NCBI RefSeq assembly: GCF_030418315.1
Contig: NZ_JAUHPV010000005.1
Location: forward strand, 186,001-250,000
DNA length: 64,000 nucleotides
From: Demequina zhanjiangensis
Lineage (GTDB): Bacteria; Actinomycetota; Actinomycetes; Actinomycetales; Demequinaceae
Direction: 5' to 3'
Below are positions 46,484 to 54,893 of the stretch, in pieces (the first letter of the stretch is position 1; every line of letters starts with the position of its first letter). Both the position numbers and the translations under genes were made by a program. Below the pieces are notes generated by a model. That model made no database searches and was not told where the DNA came from. It saw only the letters and a program-made list of their open reading frames with translations.

Positions 46484-47308
46484 GTGCAGCTGCCCCCTTC
46501 TCCGATCGACCTGAGGCTCGTCGTCTGCGACATGGACGGCACGCTGCTCGACGAGCACAAGCGCATCCCGGAGCGGCTGTGGCCCCTGCTCGAGGAGCTG
46601 GGCCGGCGGGGCATCGCCTTCGCTCCCGCCTCGGGCAGGCAGTACGCGACGCTCGCGAAGCAGTTCGGCGAGGTGGGCTCCCATCTCGACTACATCGCGG
46701 AGAACGGCGCACTCGTCATGAGGGAAGGGGCCGAGGTGAGCTCGAGCCCGCTCCCGGCGTCGGATGTGCCCGCGCTCGTCGAGGCGCTGCGCGAGCATGC
46801 AGCGTCGGGCGCCGACCTGGGGATCGTGCTGTGCGGGAAGCGCTCGGCCTATGTCGAGCGCACCGATGAGGCCTTCTTGAGCAAGGTGGAGCACTACTAC
46901 AAGGCGTTGACGGTCCTGGAGGACCTGGGCACCGCGGAGGACGAGTTCCTCAAGATCGCCGTCTACGACTTCGGCGGGGCAGAGGGCACGGCCGCTTCGC
47001 TGGCGTCGTTCGAGGACCACCTGCGCGTGGTCGTCTCCGATCATCACTGGGTCGATGTGATGGCACCTGGAGTGAACAAGGGAAAGGCGCTCGCTGCGCT
47101 TCAGCGGTCTCTGGGCATCACGCCGAGTCAGACCGCGGTCTTCGGCGACTTCCTCAATGATCTGGAGATGATGGGGGAGGCGGAGCTGTCCTTCGCCATG
47201 GCCAACGCTCACCCGGAGGTTGCAGCGGCGGCGCGCTACCGAGCCCCCTCGAACGCCGAGGAGGGCGTCATCACCGTGCTCGAGGAGCTGCTCGCGCGCC
47301 TCGGTTAA
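46484..47308 (+). CDS. Cof-type HAD-IIB sugar-phosphate/FMN phosphatase
   Basis: A 274-residue HAD phosphatase with motif I DMDGTLLDEH, motif II in APASGRQ, the IIB cap, and motif III/IV Lys plus GDFLNDLEMM. It dephosphorylates sugar phosphates, FMN or PLP. GTG at 46484 is the start because the frame begins here and AAAGGCGG precedes it. A TAGCAT -10-like hexamer lies at 46427-46432. Its stop codon overlaps the CsoR-type palindrome of the next gene. Confidence 0.9.
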   Translation: MQLPPSPIDLRLVVCDMDGTLLDEHKRIPERLWPLLEELGRRGIAFAPASGRQYATLAKQFGEVGSHLDYIAENGALVMREGAEVSSSPLPASDVPALVEALREHAASGADLGIVLCGKRSAYVERTDEAFLSKVEHYYKALTVLEDLGTAEDEFLKIAVYDFGGAEGTAASLASFEDHLRVVVSDHHWVDVMAPGVNKGKALAALQRSLGITPSQTAVFGDFLNDLEMMGEAELSFAMANAHPEVAAAARYRAPSNAEEGVITVLEELLARLG

Positions 47309-47323
47309 TACCCCATGGGGTAT
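47308..47323. promoter_or_regulatory. CsoR/RcnR-type operator palindrome
   Basis: ATACCCCATGGGGTAT is a perfect 16-nt palindrome of the C4/G4 kind bound by CsoR-family copper or persulfide sensors. It overlaps the HAD stop codon and the -10 element (47321-47326) of the following gene, so binding would block its transcription. No csoR gene is in the window. Confidence 0.72.
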
Positions 47324-47326
47324 CGT
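47321..47326 (+). promoter_or_regulatory. -10 element, leaderless start of the CPVC membrane protein gene
   Basis: TATCGT lies 6 nt before the ATG at 47333; its first three bases are the end of the CsoR-type palindrome. Confidence 0.55.
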
Positions 47327-47332
47327 GGTGGC

Positions 47333-47809
47333 ATGACGACGATCATTGACGCTCTTCGCCAGTGGCCCGCCCGCCGGTGGTGGTTCGCCACCGGCACCGC
47401 ACTCGCGACCTTCCTCTTCATCGCGATTCCGACCGACCTGATCCCGAACCCGATCTTCGGACGAGAGATCCCCCCGACGCCGTGGTCGTGGTGGGCGTTG
47501 GGCCTCAGCTCGGTGCTCGCCGGGCTCGTCGCCGCCACCTATGTCGCCACTCCCGAGGAGGCACGGAGCGAGCGCGAGGGGCGGCTCGGGATGGCCGGCG
47601 GGATCGTCACGTTCTTCGCCGTCGGATGCCCCGTCTGCAACAAGCTCGTGCTTCTCGCCCTCGGATACACCGGCGCGATCCAGTGGTTCGAGCCGATCCA
47701 GCCCTACCTCGCGCTCGGCGCGATCGTCCTCCTGGGGTGGGCCTTCGTCGCACGCGTGCGACGCGAGCAGTCCTGCGTGATCCGCAGCGTCCCGCAGCCG
47801 GTCGCCTGA
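47333..47809 (+). CDS. small membrane protein with CPVC motif, CsoR-site controlled
   Basis: 158 residues with four predicted helices (about 17-36, 50-71, 87-113, 123-141). VGCPVCNK at residues 98-104 places a CxxC pair (Cys99, Cys102) inside or at the edge of the third helix; a further Cys lies at 148. I do not recognise an established function. The CxxC pair plus the metal/persulfide-sensor type operator suggest copper handling or sulfur/thiol redox at the membrane (inference). The start is fixed by the leaderless -10 and by the palindrome just upstream. Confidence 0.82.
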   Translation: MTTIIDALRQWPARRWWFATGTALATFLFIAIPTDLIPNPIFGREIPPTPWSWWALGLSSVLAGLVAATYVATPEEARSEREGRLGMAGGIVTFFAVGCPVCNKLVLLALGYTGAIQWFEPIQPYLALGAIVLLGWAFVARVRREQSCVIRSVPQPVA

Positions 47810-47843
47810 CAGGCGCCATCCGGCGCGGGACGCCGCAGGGGCA

Positions 47844-48491
47844 TCACGCGACGGCAGCCTCCCGCGCCTGGTAGGCCTGCATGGCGCCCATGGCGTCGGC
47901 GAGGGCGTTCGCGCCCTCCTCGAACAGCGTCACCGCATCCGTGCTCGGGTCGGTGAGGAACACCTTCTCGGCGGCGTAGAGGCACGAGAACGCAGCGCCT
48001 GCGATGGCGCTCGCCGCCACCTGGCTCATCTCGCGCCCCGCGCGGTGCTCGCGCGTGATGAGGGCGCGCACCGCGAGCTCGACGTTGTGGCGCCGGCGGT
48101 AGTTCCGCGCGGCGTGCAGGCGGGGCGACTCGGCCACGATCTGCGCGAGCTGCGACTGCGAGGCGCGCTCGTCCCCCTCGGACAGGAAGCGCTCCACGAC
48201 GCGGAAGGACTCCGTGACGGCCGCGAGCGACGGAATGTCGTCGGGCATGCCGAGGATCGCGTCGGCGATCTGCTCACCGAGGTCGTCGTAGTAGTGAAGG
48301 AGCACTGCGTCCTTCGTCTCGAAGTGGCGGAAGAAGGTGCGGCGAGAGACGCCGGCCCTCTCCGCGATCATCTCGATGGTGGTCTCGTCATAGCCGTTCT
48401 CGACGACGAGCGAGCGTGCTGCGCCGGCAAGGGCTGCGCGCACGCGGCGACGGGCGGCCTCGCGTGCTCCGATGGGTCGTTCTTCAGTCAT
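47844..48491 (-). CDS. TetR-family regulator
   Basis: A 215-residue TetR protein with an HTH near residues 35-65 (TIEMIAERAGVSRRTFFRHF) and a C-terminal helical domain like those of actinobacterial MftR/AcrR-type regulators. Start ATG at 48491 is supported by TAGAAT 8 nt upstream. It follows the MFS gene on the same strand by 57 nt and may regulate it, although it seems to have its own promoter. Confidence 0.86.
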   Translation of the reverse strand: MTEERPIGAREAARRRVRAALAGAARSLVVENGYDETTIEMIAERAGVSRRTFFRHFETKDAVLLHYYDDLGEQIADAILGMPDDIPSLAAVTESFRVVERFLSEGDERASQSQLAQIVAESPRLHAARNYRRRHNVELAVRALITREHRAGREMSQVAASAIAGAAFSCLYAAEKVFLTDPSTDAVTLFEEGANALADAMGAMQAYQAREAAVA

Positions 48492-48499
48492 GGTCAACG

Positions 48500-48505
48500 A
48501 TTCTA
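48500..48505 (-). promoter_or_regulatory. -10 element, near-leaderless start of the TetR gene
   Basis: TAGAAT on the minus strand ends 8 nt before the ATG at 48491. A GTGA-CAC-TCAC dyad (48507-48517) lies just upstream. Confidence 0.42.
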
Positions 48506-48548
48506 CGTGACACTCACTCACATTTGAGAACGCATGGTCCCGATGACC

Positions 48549-49793
48549 CTAGTCGACGACAGCTCCCTCGGCGGCGTCGTCTCGCGGAACCGACTCGCCG
48601 CGGGTGGACCTGAACCACGGCACCGCCACGAGCACAGGGATCAGCATGACTGCCGCCACCAGGAGCGACGGACCATACCCGGCCGACGCAGCCACGAGCC
48701 CCGGCACCACGGCGCCGATCACCGAGCCGGGATAGGTGAACAGGTTGACCCTCGCGACGATCTCGTCGGACCGGCTCGGCTCAAGGTCGCCGGCCGCCGA
48801 ATAGGCGAGCGGGACGAGCGCGCCCACCCCCGCGCCTGCCAGCGCGACCCCCAGGAACACCGCGCCGACCGTAGGCAGCAGTGCCATCATCGCGAGCCCG
48901 ACCGCGCCGACCATCGCGGTGACGGCCGCGAGCGGCGCCCGGCCCCAGCGCCGCACCACCAGATCGGAGCCGAGCCGGCTGACGAGCGTCGCCACCTGAT
49001 AGGTGCCGTAGCCCAAGGGAGCGATCGCGAAGGCGAGCCCCGCGACGGTCCACGTGCCCGTGACCGCGAGCTCGTCGTGCAGATACAGCGTGGTCCACGT
49101 GCTCAGGGTCGAGTCCGCGGTGAAGGCTGCGAAGACCACGAAGCCCACCAGCAGCAGTCCGAGCGTGGGGATGCGAGTCCGGGCGGCCTTCTGCTCTGCG
49201 GTCGTGGCGCGCACCTCGCGCGTCCGGTCGAAGATGCGCGCGCCCACGCCGGCGACGCTCGCGGCGACCACGGCGGCGACTCCGAGAGCCAGTCCGGCGC
49301 CGAGCGCCGATCCCGAGGCGCCCGACATCAGCACCGCGCCCGCCGCTGACGCCGCCGTGGCGGTCGCGAAGAACGAGCCCATGACCGCGCGGCCGATGCG
49401 ACGCTGGACGAGGACGGCCTGCATCGCCGCCGAGGCATCGACGCCGCCCAGGCCCAGGCCGTAGACGCCGAAGAAGGCCCAGAAGAGCGGGAACGGCACC
49501 GGCAGGAGCACGACGCACAGCGCGGCCGCCTGTGCTCCGAGCGCCAGCATCAACGAGGTGCGGGAGCCCCAGCGGACGGAGACCCGATCCGCGAGGATGG
49601 AGCCGAAGGCCGCCCCGACCACCACGGTGAGCGTGATGAGCGACACGGTCTCCTCGTCGATGCCGTACCGGTCCCGGAAGAAGGGGAGCGCGGTCACCAC
49701 CGTCGCGTAGCTGAGACCTTGGGCGGCGTACGCGGCGGTGACGCCCAGCCGCTCGGTGCGCTGAGGAACGCCTGTGGGGACGAGCGCGGTCAT
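48549..49793 (-). CDS. MFS transporter of the SCP2/aminotransferase cluster
   Basis: A 414-residue major facilitator with twelve hydrophobic segments. The loop ADRVSVRWGSR matches the MFS signature between helices 2 and 3. It is likely an exporter or sugar/drug-type MFS; the substrate is unknown. It starts 9 nt after the aminotransferase stop, so it belongs to the SDR-TetR-SCP2-aminotransferase operon and may export the pathway product. Confidence 0.87.
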   Translation of the reverse strand: MTALVPTGVPQRTERLGVTAAYAAQGLSYATVVTALPFFRDRYGIDEETVSLITLTVVVGAAFGSILADRVSVRWGSRTSLMLALGAQAAALCVVLLPVPFPLFWAFFGVYGLGLGGVDASAAMQAVLVQRRIGRAVMGSFFATATAASAAGAVLMSGASGSALGAGLALGVAAVVAASVAGVGARIFDRTREVRATTAEQKAARTRIPTLGLLLVGFVVFAAFTADSTLSTWTTLYLHDELAVTGTWTVAGLAFAIAPLGYGTYQVATLVSRLGSDLVVRRWGRAPLAAVTAMVGAVGLAMMALLPTVGAVFLGVALAGAGVGALVPLAYSAAGDLEPSRSDEIVARVNLFTYPGSVIGAVVPGLVAASAGYGPSLLVAAVMLIPVLVAVPWFRSTRGESVPRDDAAEGAVVD

Positions 49794-49802
49794 GACCTCA
49801 CC

Positions 49803-51065
49803 TCACCCGTTCCGTGCGGCGACGAGCCGGAAGGCCTCGTCGGCGATCTCAAGGGTGCGGGACACGTCGTCGTCGGTGAGGGACGCGTTGAGGAAGTGGT
49901 TGTGATGGGACGTGACCCACAGACCTCGCTGGACGCATTCCGCGACCCATTGCTGGTGGAGCATGAGCGAGTCGTCGTCGGCGAGCCTCAGATAGAACAG
50001 CGCGGGCTCCCCGGACGCGACCATGGTGAGACCGTGCCGGGCGGCAGCAGCGACGATCCCCGAGGTCACCTCCTCGCCGCGCGCCCGGAACAGCGAGGGC
50101 GCATCGATCTCCTTGAGCTTGGTGATCGTCGCGATCGCCGCCGCGAACGGGACGGCGCTCATCCAGTACGAGCCTGTATAGGTCAGGGACGCGACCGATT
50201 CCTTGAGCTCGTCCTTGCCGCAGAGCGCCGACAGGTTGTATCCGTTGCCGATCGCCTTGCAGAAGCAGATGAGATCCGCCTCGATCCCGTAGTGATGGTC
50301 CGAGCCCGCCAGGTCGAGCCGCCACCCCGCACGCACGTCGTCCATGATGAGGACCACGCCGTACTTGTCGCACAGGTCGCGCACGCCCTGCCAGTAGCCA
50401 GGCGCGGGAAGCACGTTGTCCACGAAGTTGCCGTGCATGTAGGGCGTCGAGATGAACGCGGCGATCTGCCCCTCGTGCTCCTGGAACATGCGCTCGAGCC
50501 CCGCGAGATCGTTCCAGGGCACATACAGGTTGTGGGCTACGTCCTCCTCAAGGACGCCGGGGTAGTCGAGCTTCTGGGTCCACGGGGCGACGCCGTGGTA
50601 GTACCCCTTGACGAAGACGATCTTCTTGCGACGGGTGTGCGCCCGCGCGGTCATGATCGCGAGGGTCGTGGTGTCGCCGCCGTTCTTGGCGAAGAACGCC
50701 CAGTCGGCCGACGCGACGGTGTCGACGAGCAGCTCGGCCAGATCGATCATCATGGTCGACGGGAGGGTCACCACATCCTCGACGCGGGCTTGCGCCGCCG
50801 CTGCCGCATCGACATCAGGGTCGCGATAGCCGAGCACGTTCGGACCGTAGCCGCACATGTAGTCGATGTACTCGTTGCCGTCGATGTCCCAGAAGCGGGA
50901 GCCTTCGGCGCGCGACGAGAAACGGGGGAACGCACGGTTCGGGATGAAGCATCCCTCCGAGGGACCGAGGTGTCCCGGCACTCCCGCGGGGATGACCTTG
51001 GCCGCACGGTCGAACGCCTCGAACGAGGCCTGGTACGTGTAGGGGGCGAGGGGCGTCTGGGTCAT
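49803..51065 (-). CDS. class III aminotransferase, glutamate-1-semialdehyde aminomutase-like
   Basis: A 420-residue PLP enzyme. Lys270 in FCKAIGNGY is the Schiff-base lysine and DDVRAGWR the PLP-ring Asp region. The phosphate loop reads KNGGDTTTLA where the true GSAM has SGTEA-type sequence, and the rest differs enough that hemL function is doubtful. Related enzymes act in secondary pathways on amino-ketones or amino-acids. It is placed 2 nt after the SCP2-like gene and 9 nt before the MFS gene, so it is part of the same operon. Confidence 0.85.
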   Translation of the reverse strand: MTQTPLAPYTYQASFEAFDRAAKVIPAGVPGHLGPSEGCFIPNRAFPRFSSRAEGSRFWDIDGNEYIDYMCGYGPNVLGYRDPDVDAAAAAQARVEDVVTLPSTMMIDLAELLVDTVASADWAFFAKNGGDTTTLAIMTARAHTRRKKIVFVKGYYHGVAPWTQKLDYPGVLEEDVAHNLYVPWNDLAGLERMFQEHEGQIAAFISTPYMHGNFVDNVLPAPGYWQGVRDLCDKYGVVLIMDDVRAGWRLDLAGSDHHYGIEADLICFCKAIGNGYNLSALCGKDELKESVASLTYTGSYWMSAVPFAAAIATITKLKEIDAPSLFRARGEEVTSGIVAAAARHGLTMVASGEPALFYLRLADDDSLMLHQQWVAECVQRGLWVTSHHNHFLNASLTDDDVSRTLEIADEAFRLVAARNG

Positions 51066-51067
51066 GT

Positions 51068-51844
51068 TCAGTCTCCGAGGTAGTGGCCGACGCGGTCGAG
51101 GATGCGGCTGACGTTGTCGAGCATCGGGATGTAGCCGCGCATGCCCAACGTGCCGTCGCAGATGGAGCCGAGCGCGGATGCCCGTCCGGCGAGGACGTCT
51201 CCCGCGACTGTCAGGTCGGCGAACCTGAGGGCCGCCCTGGGCGGTGCGCTCGGTGCGGTTCTCACGAACGCGAAGTCGGAGTCGTCCACCCGCAGGCGCA
51301 GGTCGATCTGGTCCCCGACCTCGAGCGCGACCTCACCGTCAGGAACCATCGAGGCGCTGAACCGGCCCGACCGGTCGTGGTTCGCGACCTGCGCGATCGC
51401 CGCGGCAGCGACGTGGAGGGTCATCACGGTGGAGGTCTCGGCGAACTCAGGGTCCGACAGATCGGAGGGACCGGGCCGGAGGTATCTTCCGAGCAGGTCC
51501 GCGAGCTCTGAGAAGGGTCCGACCAGGAAGCGCAGCCCCGCAGGCGACCCGAAGGGGATGGGCTGCGCGGCGCCGTCGACCATCCTGTTGAGGTGCGCGG
51601 GAGAGGTGAAGCGCAGCGTGACCTTGCGCGCACCGGCGGCGGCGCCGGGCGTCACGCCCTCGCGGGTGAAGGTGTACGCGGCCTCTGCCACACCCGGCGC
51701 CTTGAACAGCACCGTGGTCGGCTTGTCGAGCGCCGCGAGGGCCTGCGCGGCCTCCGGCACTCGTGCGACCAGCACGGGCAGGGCGCCCAGGACCGCGTGA
51801 GCGTTGATGTGCGCTGTCACGCGCGGGTCGAGCTCGGTGAGCAC
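51068..51844 (-). CDS. SCP2-like protein of unknown function
   Basis: 258 residues with no membrane segment. The segment ALRFADLTVAGDVLAGRASA and the GYIPMLDNVSRILDRV end resemble the SCP2 sterol-carrier fold; an earlier VTLRFTSPAHLNRMVDG may be a second, related half. Such proteins bind hydrophobic ligands or form accessory domains of acyl-transfer enzymes. GTG at 51844 is supported by GAGGAG upstream. It stands between the TetR and aminotransferase genes. I infer ligand binding for the pathway substrate; there is no direct evidence. Confidence 0.68.
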   Translation of the reverse strand: MLTELDPRVTAHINAHAVLGALPVLVARVPEAAQALAALDKPTTVLFKAPGVAEAAYTFTREGVTPGAAAGARKVTLRFTSPAHLNRMVDGAAQPIPFGSPAGLRFLVGPFSELADLLGRYLRPGPSDLSDPEFAETSTVMTLHVAAAAIAQVANHDRSGRFSASMVPDGEVALEVGDQIDLRLRVDDSDFAFVRTAPSAPPRAALRFADLTVAGDVLAGRASALGSICDGTLGMRGYIPMLDNVSRILDRVGHYLGD

Positions 51845-51853
51845 TTCGTCTCC

Positions 51854-52465
51854 TCAGCTGGGGTCGGGCGTCGTGGCCAGGGCGGCCAGGGCGTCGGCGT
51901 GGAAGCGGGCGGTGGCACGTGCGGCGGCGGTGTCGTGGTCGGCGAGCCATGTCGTCGTGATGCCGTCGAGCACCGTGACGGTGTGGCGGGCGAGCTCTCC
52001 CACGGGCCTCTGCCACGTCGCTCCCGCGGCGGTGGCAGCCTGCGCGAGCAGTGCGGCGACGAGCCGGTACGACTCCTCGTAGCGCCCCGGCCCGGCCGGG
52101 GATCCGAGGCGTGCGCGTGAGGCGTGGAGCATGAGCTCCAGGAATGCGAGCTCGTGTCCCGGACGCTCCTCGAGGAGGTCGATGTAGCGATCGAGCCCCG
52201 CGTGGATCGCGTCGCGCAGCGACGCGTCTCCGGCAGAGGCGAGGCCCTCCTCGGCGACGAGCCGCTCGGACGCCGTCACCTCGTCCGCGGCGGCCGTGAG
52301 CAGGTGGTCGACGCTGTCGAAGGCGTAGTGGAGCGCACCGAGGGGCATGTCCGCCTCCTGGACGATGCGCCGCGCGGTGGCTCCCGCGATACCGTCGCGC
52401 TGGATGACGGCGAGGGTGGCTGCGACGAGGAGTCGTCGACGCTCCTCGAGGGGGATGCGGGCCAT
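51854..52465 (-). CDS. TetR-family regulator of the SDR/aminotransferase cluster
   Basis: A 203-residue TetR protein whose HTH starts almost at the N-terminus (ATARRIVQEADMPLGALHYA, residues 29-48). It lies 3 nt after the SDR and 9 nt before the SCP2-like gene, so it is embedded in the operon. The perfect palindrome at 53272-53287 is the obvious operator. Confidence 0.87.
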   Translation of the reverse strand: MARIPLEERRRLLVAATLAVIQRDGIAGATARRIVQEADMPLGALHYAFDSVDHLLTAAADEVTASERLVAEEGLASAGDASLRDAIHAGLDRYIDLLEERPGHELAFLELMLHASRARLGSPAGPGRYEESYRLVAALLAQAATAAGATWQRPVGELARHTVTVLDGITTTWLADHDTAAARATARFHADALAALATTPDPS

Positions 52466-52468
52466 GGT

Positions 52469-53251
52469 TCAGTCCTTCGTGAGCGAGCCCGCGACGGCGA
52501 GCGCGGTTCTGGTGGGGACGAGTCGGGGGGCGAGCGCCGTGACCCGGTTGCGCCAGCCGGCGACTCGCGTGGGTCCGGCGCGTCGCTGACCGAGCGCGTC
52601 GAAGGCATGGTCGATGACCTGGGGGACCGTGAGCATCTGGCCGACCTTGAACCGCTCCGATCCTGCTACCTGGAAGAACTCGGTCTCCGTGGGGCCGGGG
52701 CACAGCGCGAGCACCTTGAGCCCGGTTCCCTGAGCCTCCTTCCACAACGCCTCGGTGAGAGTGCGGACGTAGGCCTTGGAGGCTCCGTAGAGGGCCAGAT
52801 GGGGCAAGGGCTGGAACGAGGCCGTGCTCGCGACGTTGACGAGGACTGCGGACTCATGCGCGAGGAGGCGGGGGAGCAGGAGCACGCTCAGCTCGGTGAG
52901 CGCGACCACGTTGACCTGGAGCAGTCCGGAGACGTCGGCGATGTCCGCGGTGGCGAGCGGTCCGTCGATGCCGAAGCCTGCGTTGTTCACGAGCCCGTCC
53001 GGGTTCATCCCGCGAGCGTCGATCTCCCGCACAAGGCGCTCGGCGGCCCCGGGGAGCGCCAGGTCGGCTTCGATCGGCACCGCGCGCACGCCGTGCGCGC
53101 TGCTGAGCTCCTCCGCGAGCACGCCGAGCCGGTCGAGCCGGCGTGCGACGAGGATGACGTCGGCGCCAGCGGCGGCGAACCGTCGCGCGAACTCGGCCCC
53201 GAAGCCTGAGCTCGCGCCTGTGATGACGACGCAACCGGGTGTGGTGGTCAT
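52469..53251 (-). CDS. short-chain dehydrogenase (17-beta-HSD-like)
   Basis: A 260-residue classical SDR with TGASSGFG (residues 11-18), NNAG, Ser in NVASTAS, and YGASKAY carrying the catalytic Tyr and Lys. LALCPGPTETEFF is the typical loop. It belongs to the group annotated as steroid or ketoacyl dehydrogenases and would oxidise or reduce a hydrophobic alcohol or ketone. It is the first gene of the minus-strand operon. The C-terminus has a hydrophobic stretch. Confidence 0.88.
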   Translation of the reverse strand: MTTTPGCVVITGASSGFGAEFARRFAAAGADVILVARRLDRLGVLAEELSSAHGVRAVPIEADLALPGAAERLVREIDARGMNPDGLVNNAGFGIDGPLATADIADVSGLLQVNVVALTELSVLLLPRLLAHESAVLVNVASTASFQPLPHLALYGASKAYVRTLTEALWKEAQGTGLKVLALCPGPTETEFFQVAGSERFKVGQMLTVPQVIDHAFDALGQRRAGPTRVAGWRNRVTALAPRLVPTRTALAVAGSLTKD

Positions 53252-53271
53252 CTACCTGCCTCTCTCGATTC

Positions 53272-53287
53272 TTGGACGTTCGTCCAA
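53272..53287. promoter_or_regulatory. perfect TetR-type operator before the SDR operon
   Basis: TTGGACG-TT-CGTCCAA is a perfect 7+7 palindrome about 20 nt ahead of the SDR start, in its promoter region. The TetR encoded in the operon is the expected ligand. Confidence 0.75.
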
Positions 53288-53447
53288 TGGAGGCCACTGA
53301 ACACGTAGCGAGGCGGGCGCGGCAAGTACGGGGTCCAAGAATTAACGCACCCGTAACACCCGGACACGCTCACGTCGCATGCGTGGCAACCAGGTGAAAG
53401 ACTGAAAGCGCACGGCCACATCACCCAGCAGGAGGGAGCGGATCACC

Positions 53448-53873
53448 ATGATCACCAGCAAGGCGACCACCCGATGGCAAGGCGGACTCTCGGACGGAAA
53501 CGGACGGACGAGCCTCGAGTCAGGCAACGCTGACGTCGCCGTCGACTGGCGCAAGCGGTCCACGGGAGAAGGGACGTCGACGACTCCAGAGGAGCTGCTC
53601 GCAGCCGCTCACTCCGCCTGCTTCGCCATGGCGCTCTCACACGCGCTCGAGCAGAACGGCACGCCGCCGCTCGAGATGCGCACCGACGCGCGGGTCCAGT
53701 TCGTGCCGGGCGAGGGGATCACGTGGAGCATGCTCACGGTCCACGCGCATGTGCCGGGGATGGAGGTGCTCGAGTTCACGAGGATCGCGGAGCAGGCCAA
53801 GGAGGACTGCCCCATGTCGAAGGCGCTCGGCGCGATAGACGTGAGTCTCGAGAGCGCTACTCTCCAGGAGTGA
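53448..53873 (+). CDS. osmC: OsmC-family peroxiredoxin
   Basis: A 141-residue OsmC-type protein that reduces organic hydroperoxides through two cysteines, Cys58 (SACFA) and Cys121 (EDCPMSK). TTPEELLAAAHSACF is the family hallmark, and the MSKAL end marks the OsmC rather than Ohr branch. GGAGGG precedes the ATG. It is a single gene whose end overlaps the convergent LysR gene by 17 nt. Confidence 0.92.
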   Translation: MITSKATTRWQGGLSDGNGRTSLESGNADVAVDWRKRSTGEGTSTTPEELLAAAHSACFAMALSHALEQNGTPPLEMRTDARVQFVPGEGITWSMLTVHAHVPGMEVLEFTRIAEQAKEDCPMSKALGAIDVSLESATLQE

Positions 53874-54786
53874 CGGCGCCCACCGTCGCATCCTCGCCTC
53901 CCACGCTTCGCGCCGCCTCCTCGAGGGCGCGCCTCAGCGCGACGACGGCGGGATCCGTGGCGGAGACCGCGCGTGCCGCAGTGAAGACCCCGCGGAACAC
54001 CGCAGGGGACAGAGGCCGTGCATGACTGACGAGCTCCGGGCGCGCCCACATCAGGCCGGGCAGCAGGCCGACTGCGAGGCCTGCAGAGATGAACGCGGCA
54101 TGCGACTGCAGGTCGGCCGATTCGAACCGCACGTCGGGCTCGAAGCCTGCGAGTCGGCAGGCCTGCTCAGCGAAGTGTCGAGTAGCGGTGCCGCGGGGTT
54201 CCATCACCCACGGTGCCGACGCGACGTCGCCGAGGGCCCGCGCCTCCTCCCAGGGCCCGGCCACGCACAGGCGGATCTCGTCCCTCACGAGCGTGCTGCG
54301 CACCATGTCGGGATAGTGCGGTGCGGAGTGATGGGGGTACTCCTCCGCGACCACCAGGTCGAAGTCCCTCGCCCACGTCTCGGCCAGCGCGGCCCCGGGC
54401 TCGGACTGTGTCACGTTCACCCGCACGCCGGGGTGGGACTGTGCAAGCGCCTGCAGCGCCCGGGGGATCAACGCGAGCGCGGCCGACTGGAACACGGCCA
54501 GCCGTACAGTGCCACCGACCGCTCCGCTCTCGGTGCGGAGCTCCGCCTCGGCGCGCTCCATGACGGACAGCAGCTCGTCCGCGCGCGCCACGAGCCGCTC
54601 GCCTGCCGGGGTCAACCGCAGCCGCCGGCCGGTGCGGACCGTCAGCGGCACCCCGGCCTCCCGTTCGAGCGTGGACAGCTGCTGCGAGACCGCGGAGGAG
54701 GTGTATCCCATGGCGTCGGCGGCCTCCGCGATGGTGCCGCGCTGGGCGAACTCCTTGAGCATCGAGAGGCGGGTCAGATCGAGCAT
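53857..54786 (-). CDS. LysR-family regulator divergent from putA
   Basis: A 309-residue LysR-type regulator. The HTH is near residues 18-45 (GTIAEAADAMGYTSSAVSQQ), and the effector domain runs from about 90 to 290. It is divergent from the proline dehydrogenase gene across 107 nt, the usual layout for LysR targets. The 5' end of its own mRNA appears short (TTAACT 6 nt before the ATG). A role as proline-responsive activator is an inference from position. Confidence 0.88.
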   Translation of the reverse strand: MLDLTRLSMLKEFAQRGTIAEAADAMGYTSSAVSQQLSTLEREAGVPLTVRTGRRLRLTPAGERLVARADELLSVMERAEAELRTESGAVGGTVRLAVFQSAALALIPRALQALAQSHPGVRVNVTQSEPGAALAETWARDFDLVVAEEYPHHSAPHYPDMVRSTLVRDEIRLCVAGPWEEARALGDVASAPWVMEPRGTATRHFAEQACRLAGFEPDVRFESADLQSHAAFISAGLAVGLLPGLMWARPELVSHARPLSPAVFRGVFTAARAVSATDPAVVALRRALEEAARSVGGEDATVGAVTPGE

Positions 54787-54814
54787 GGAATCAGTTAAGC
54801 ATCACTACCCCTTA

Positions 54815-54825
54815 TTGCGAAGCAA
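54815..54825. promoter_or_regulatory. LysR-box-like dyad between lysR and putA
   Basis: TTGC-GAA-GCAA, a perfect 4+4 inverted repeat in the divergent intergenic region, is a T-N9-A motif rather than the classic T-N11-A. It is the best LysR-site candidate there. Confidence 0.4.
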
Positions 54826-54893
54826 CGTGAACTGGTGCTGAACAGACATCGCACCCAGACTGTGATGTCATGGAAGCATCCGGAGGAGCAACG

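Noticed and set aside
49803-51065. Assignment as hemL, glutamate-1-semialdehyde aminomutase
   Set aside because: The phosphate-binding loop and neighbours differ from true HemL, and no other heme gene is nearby.
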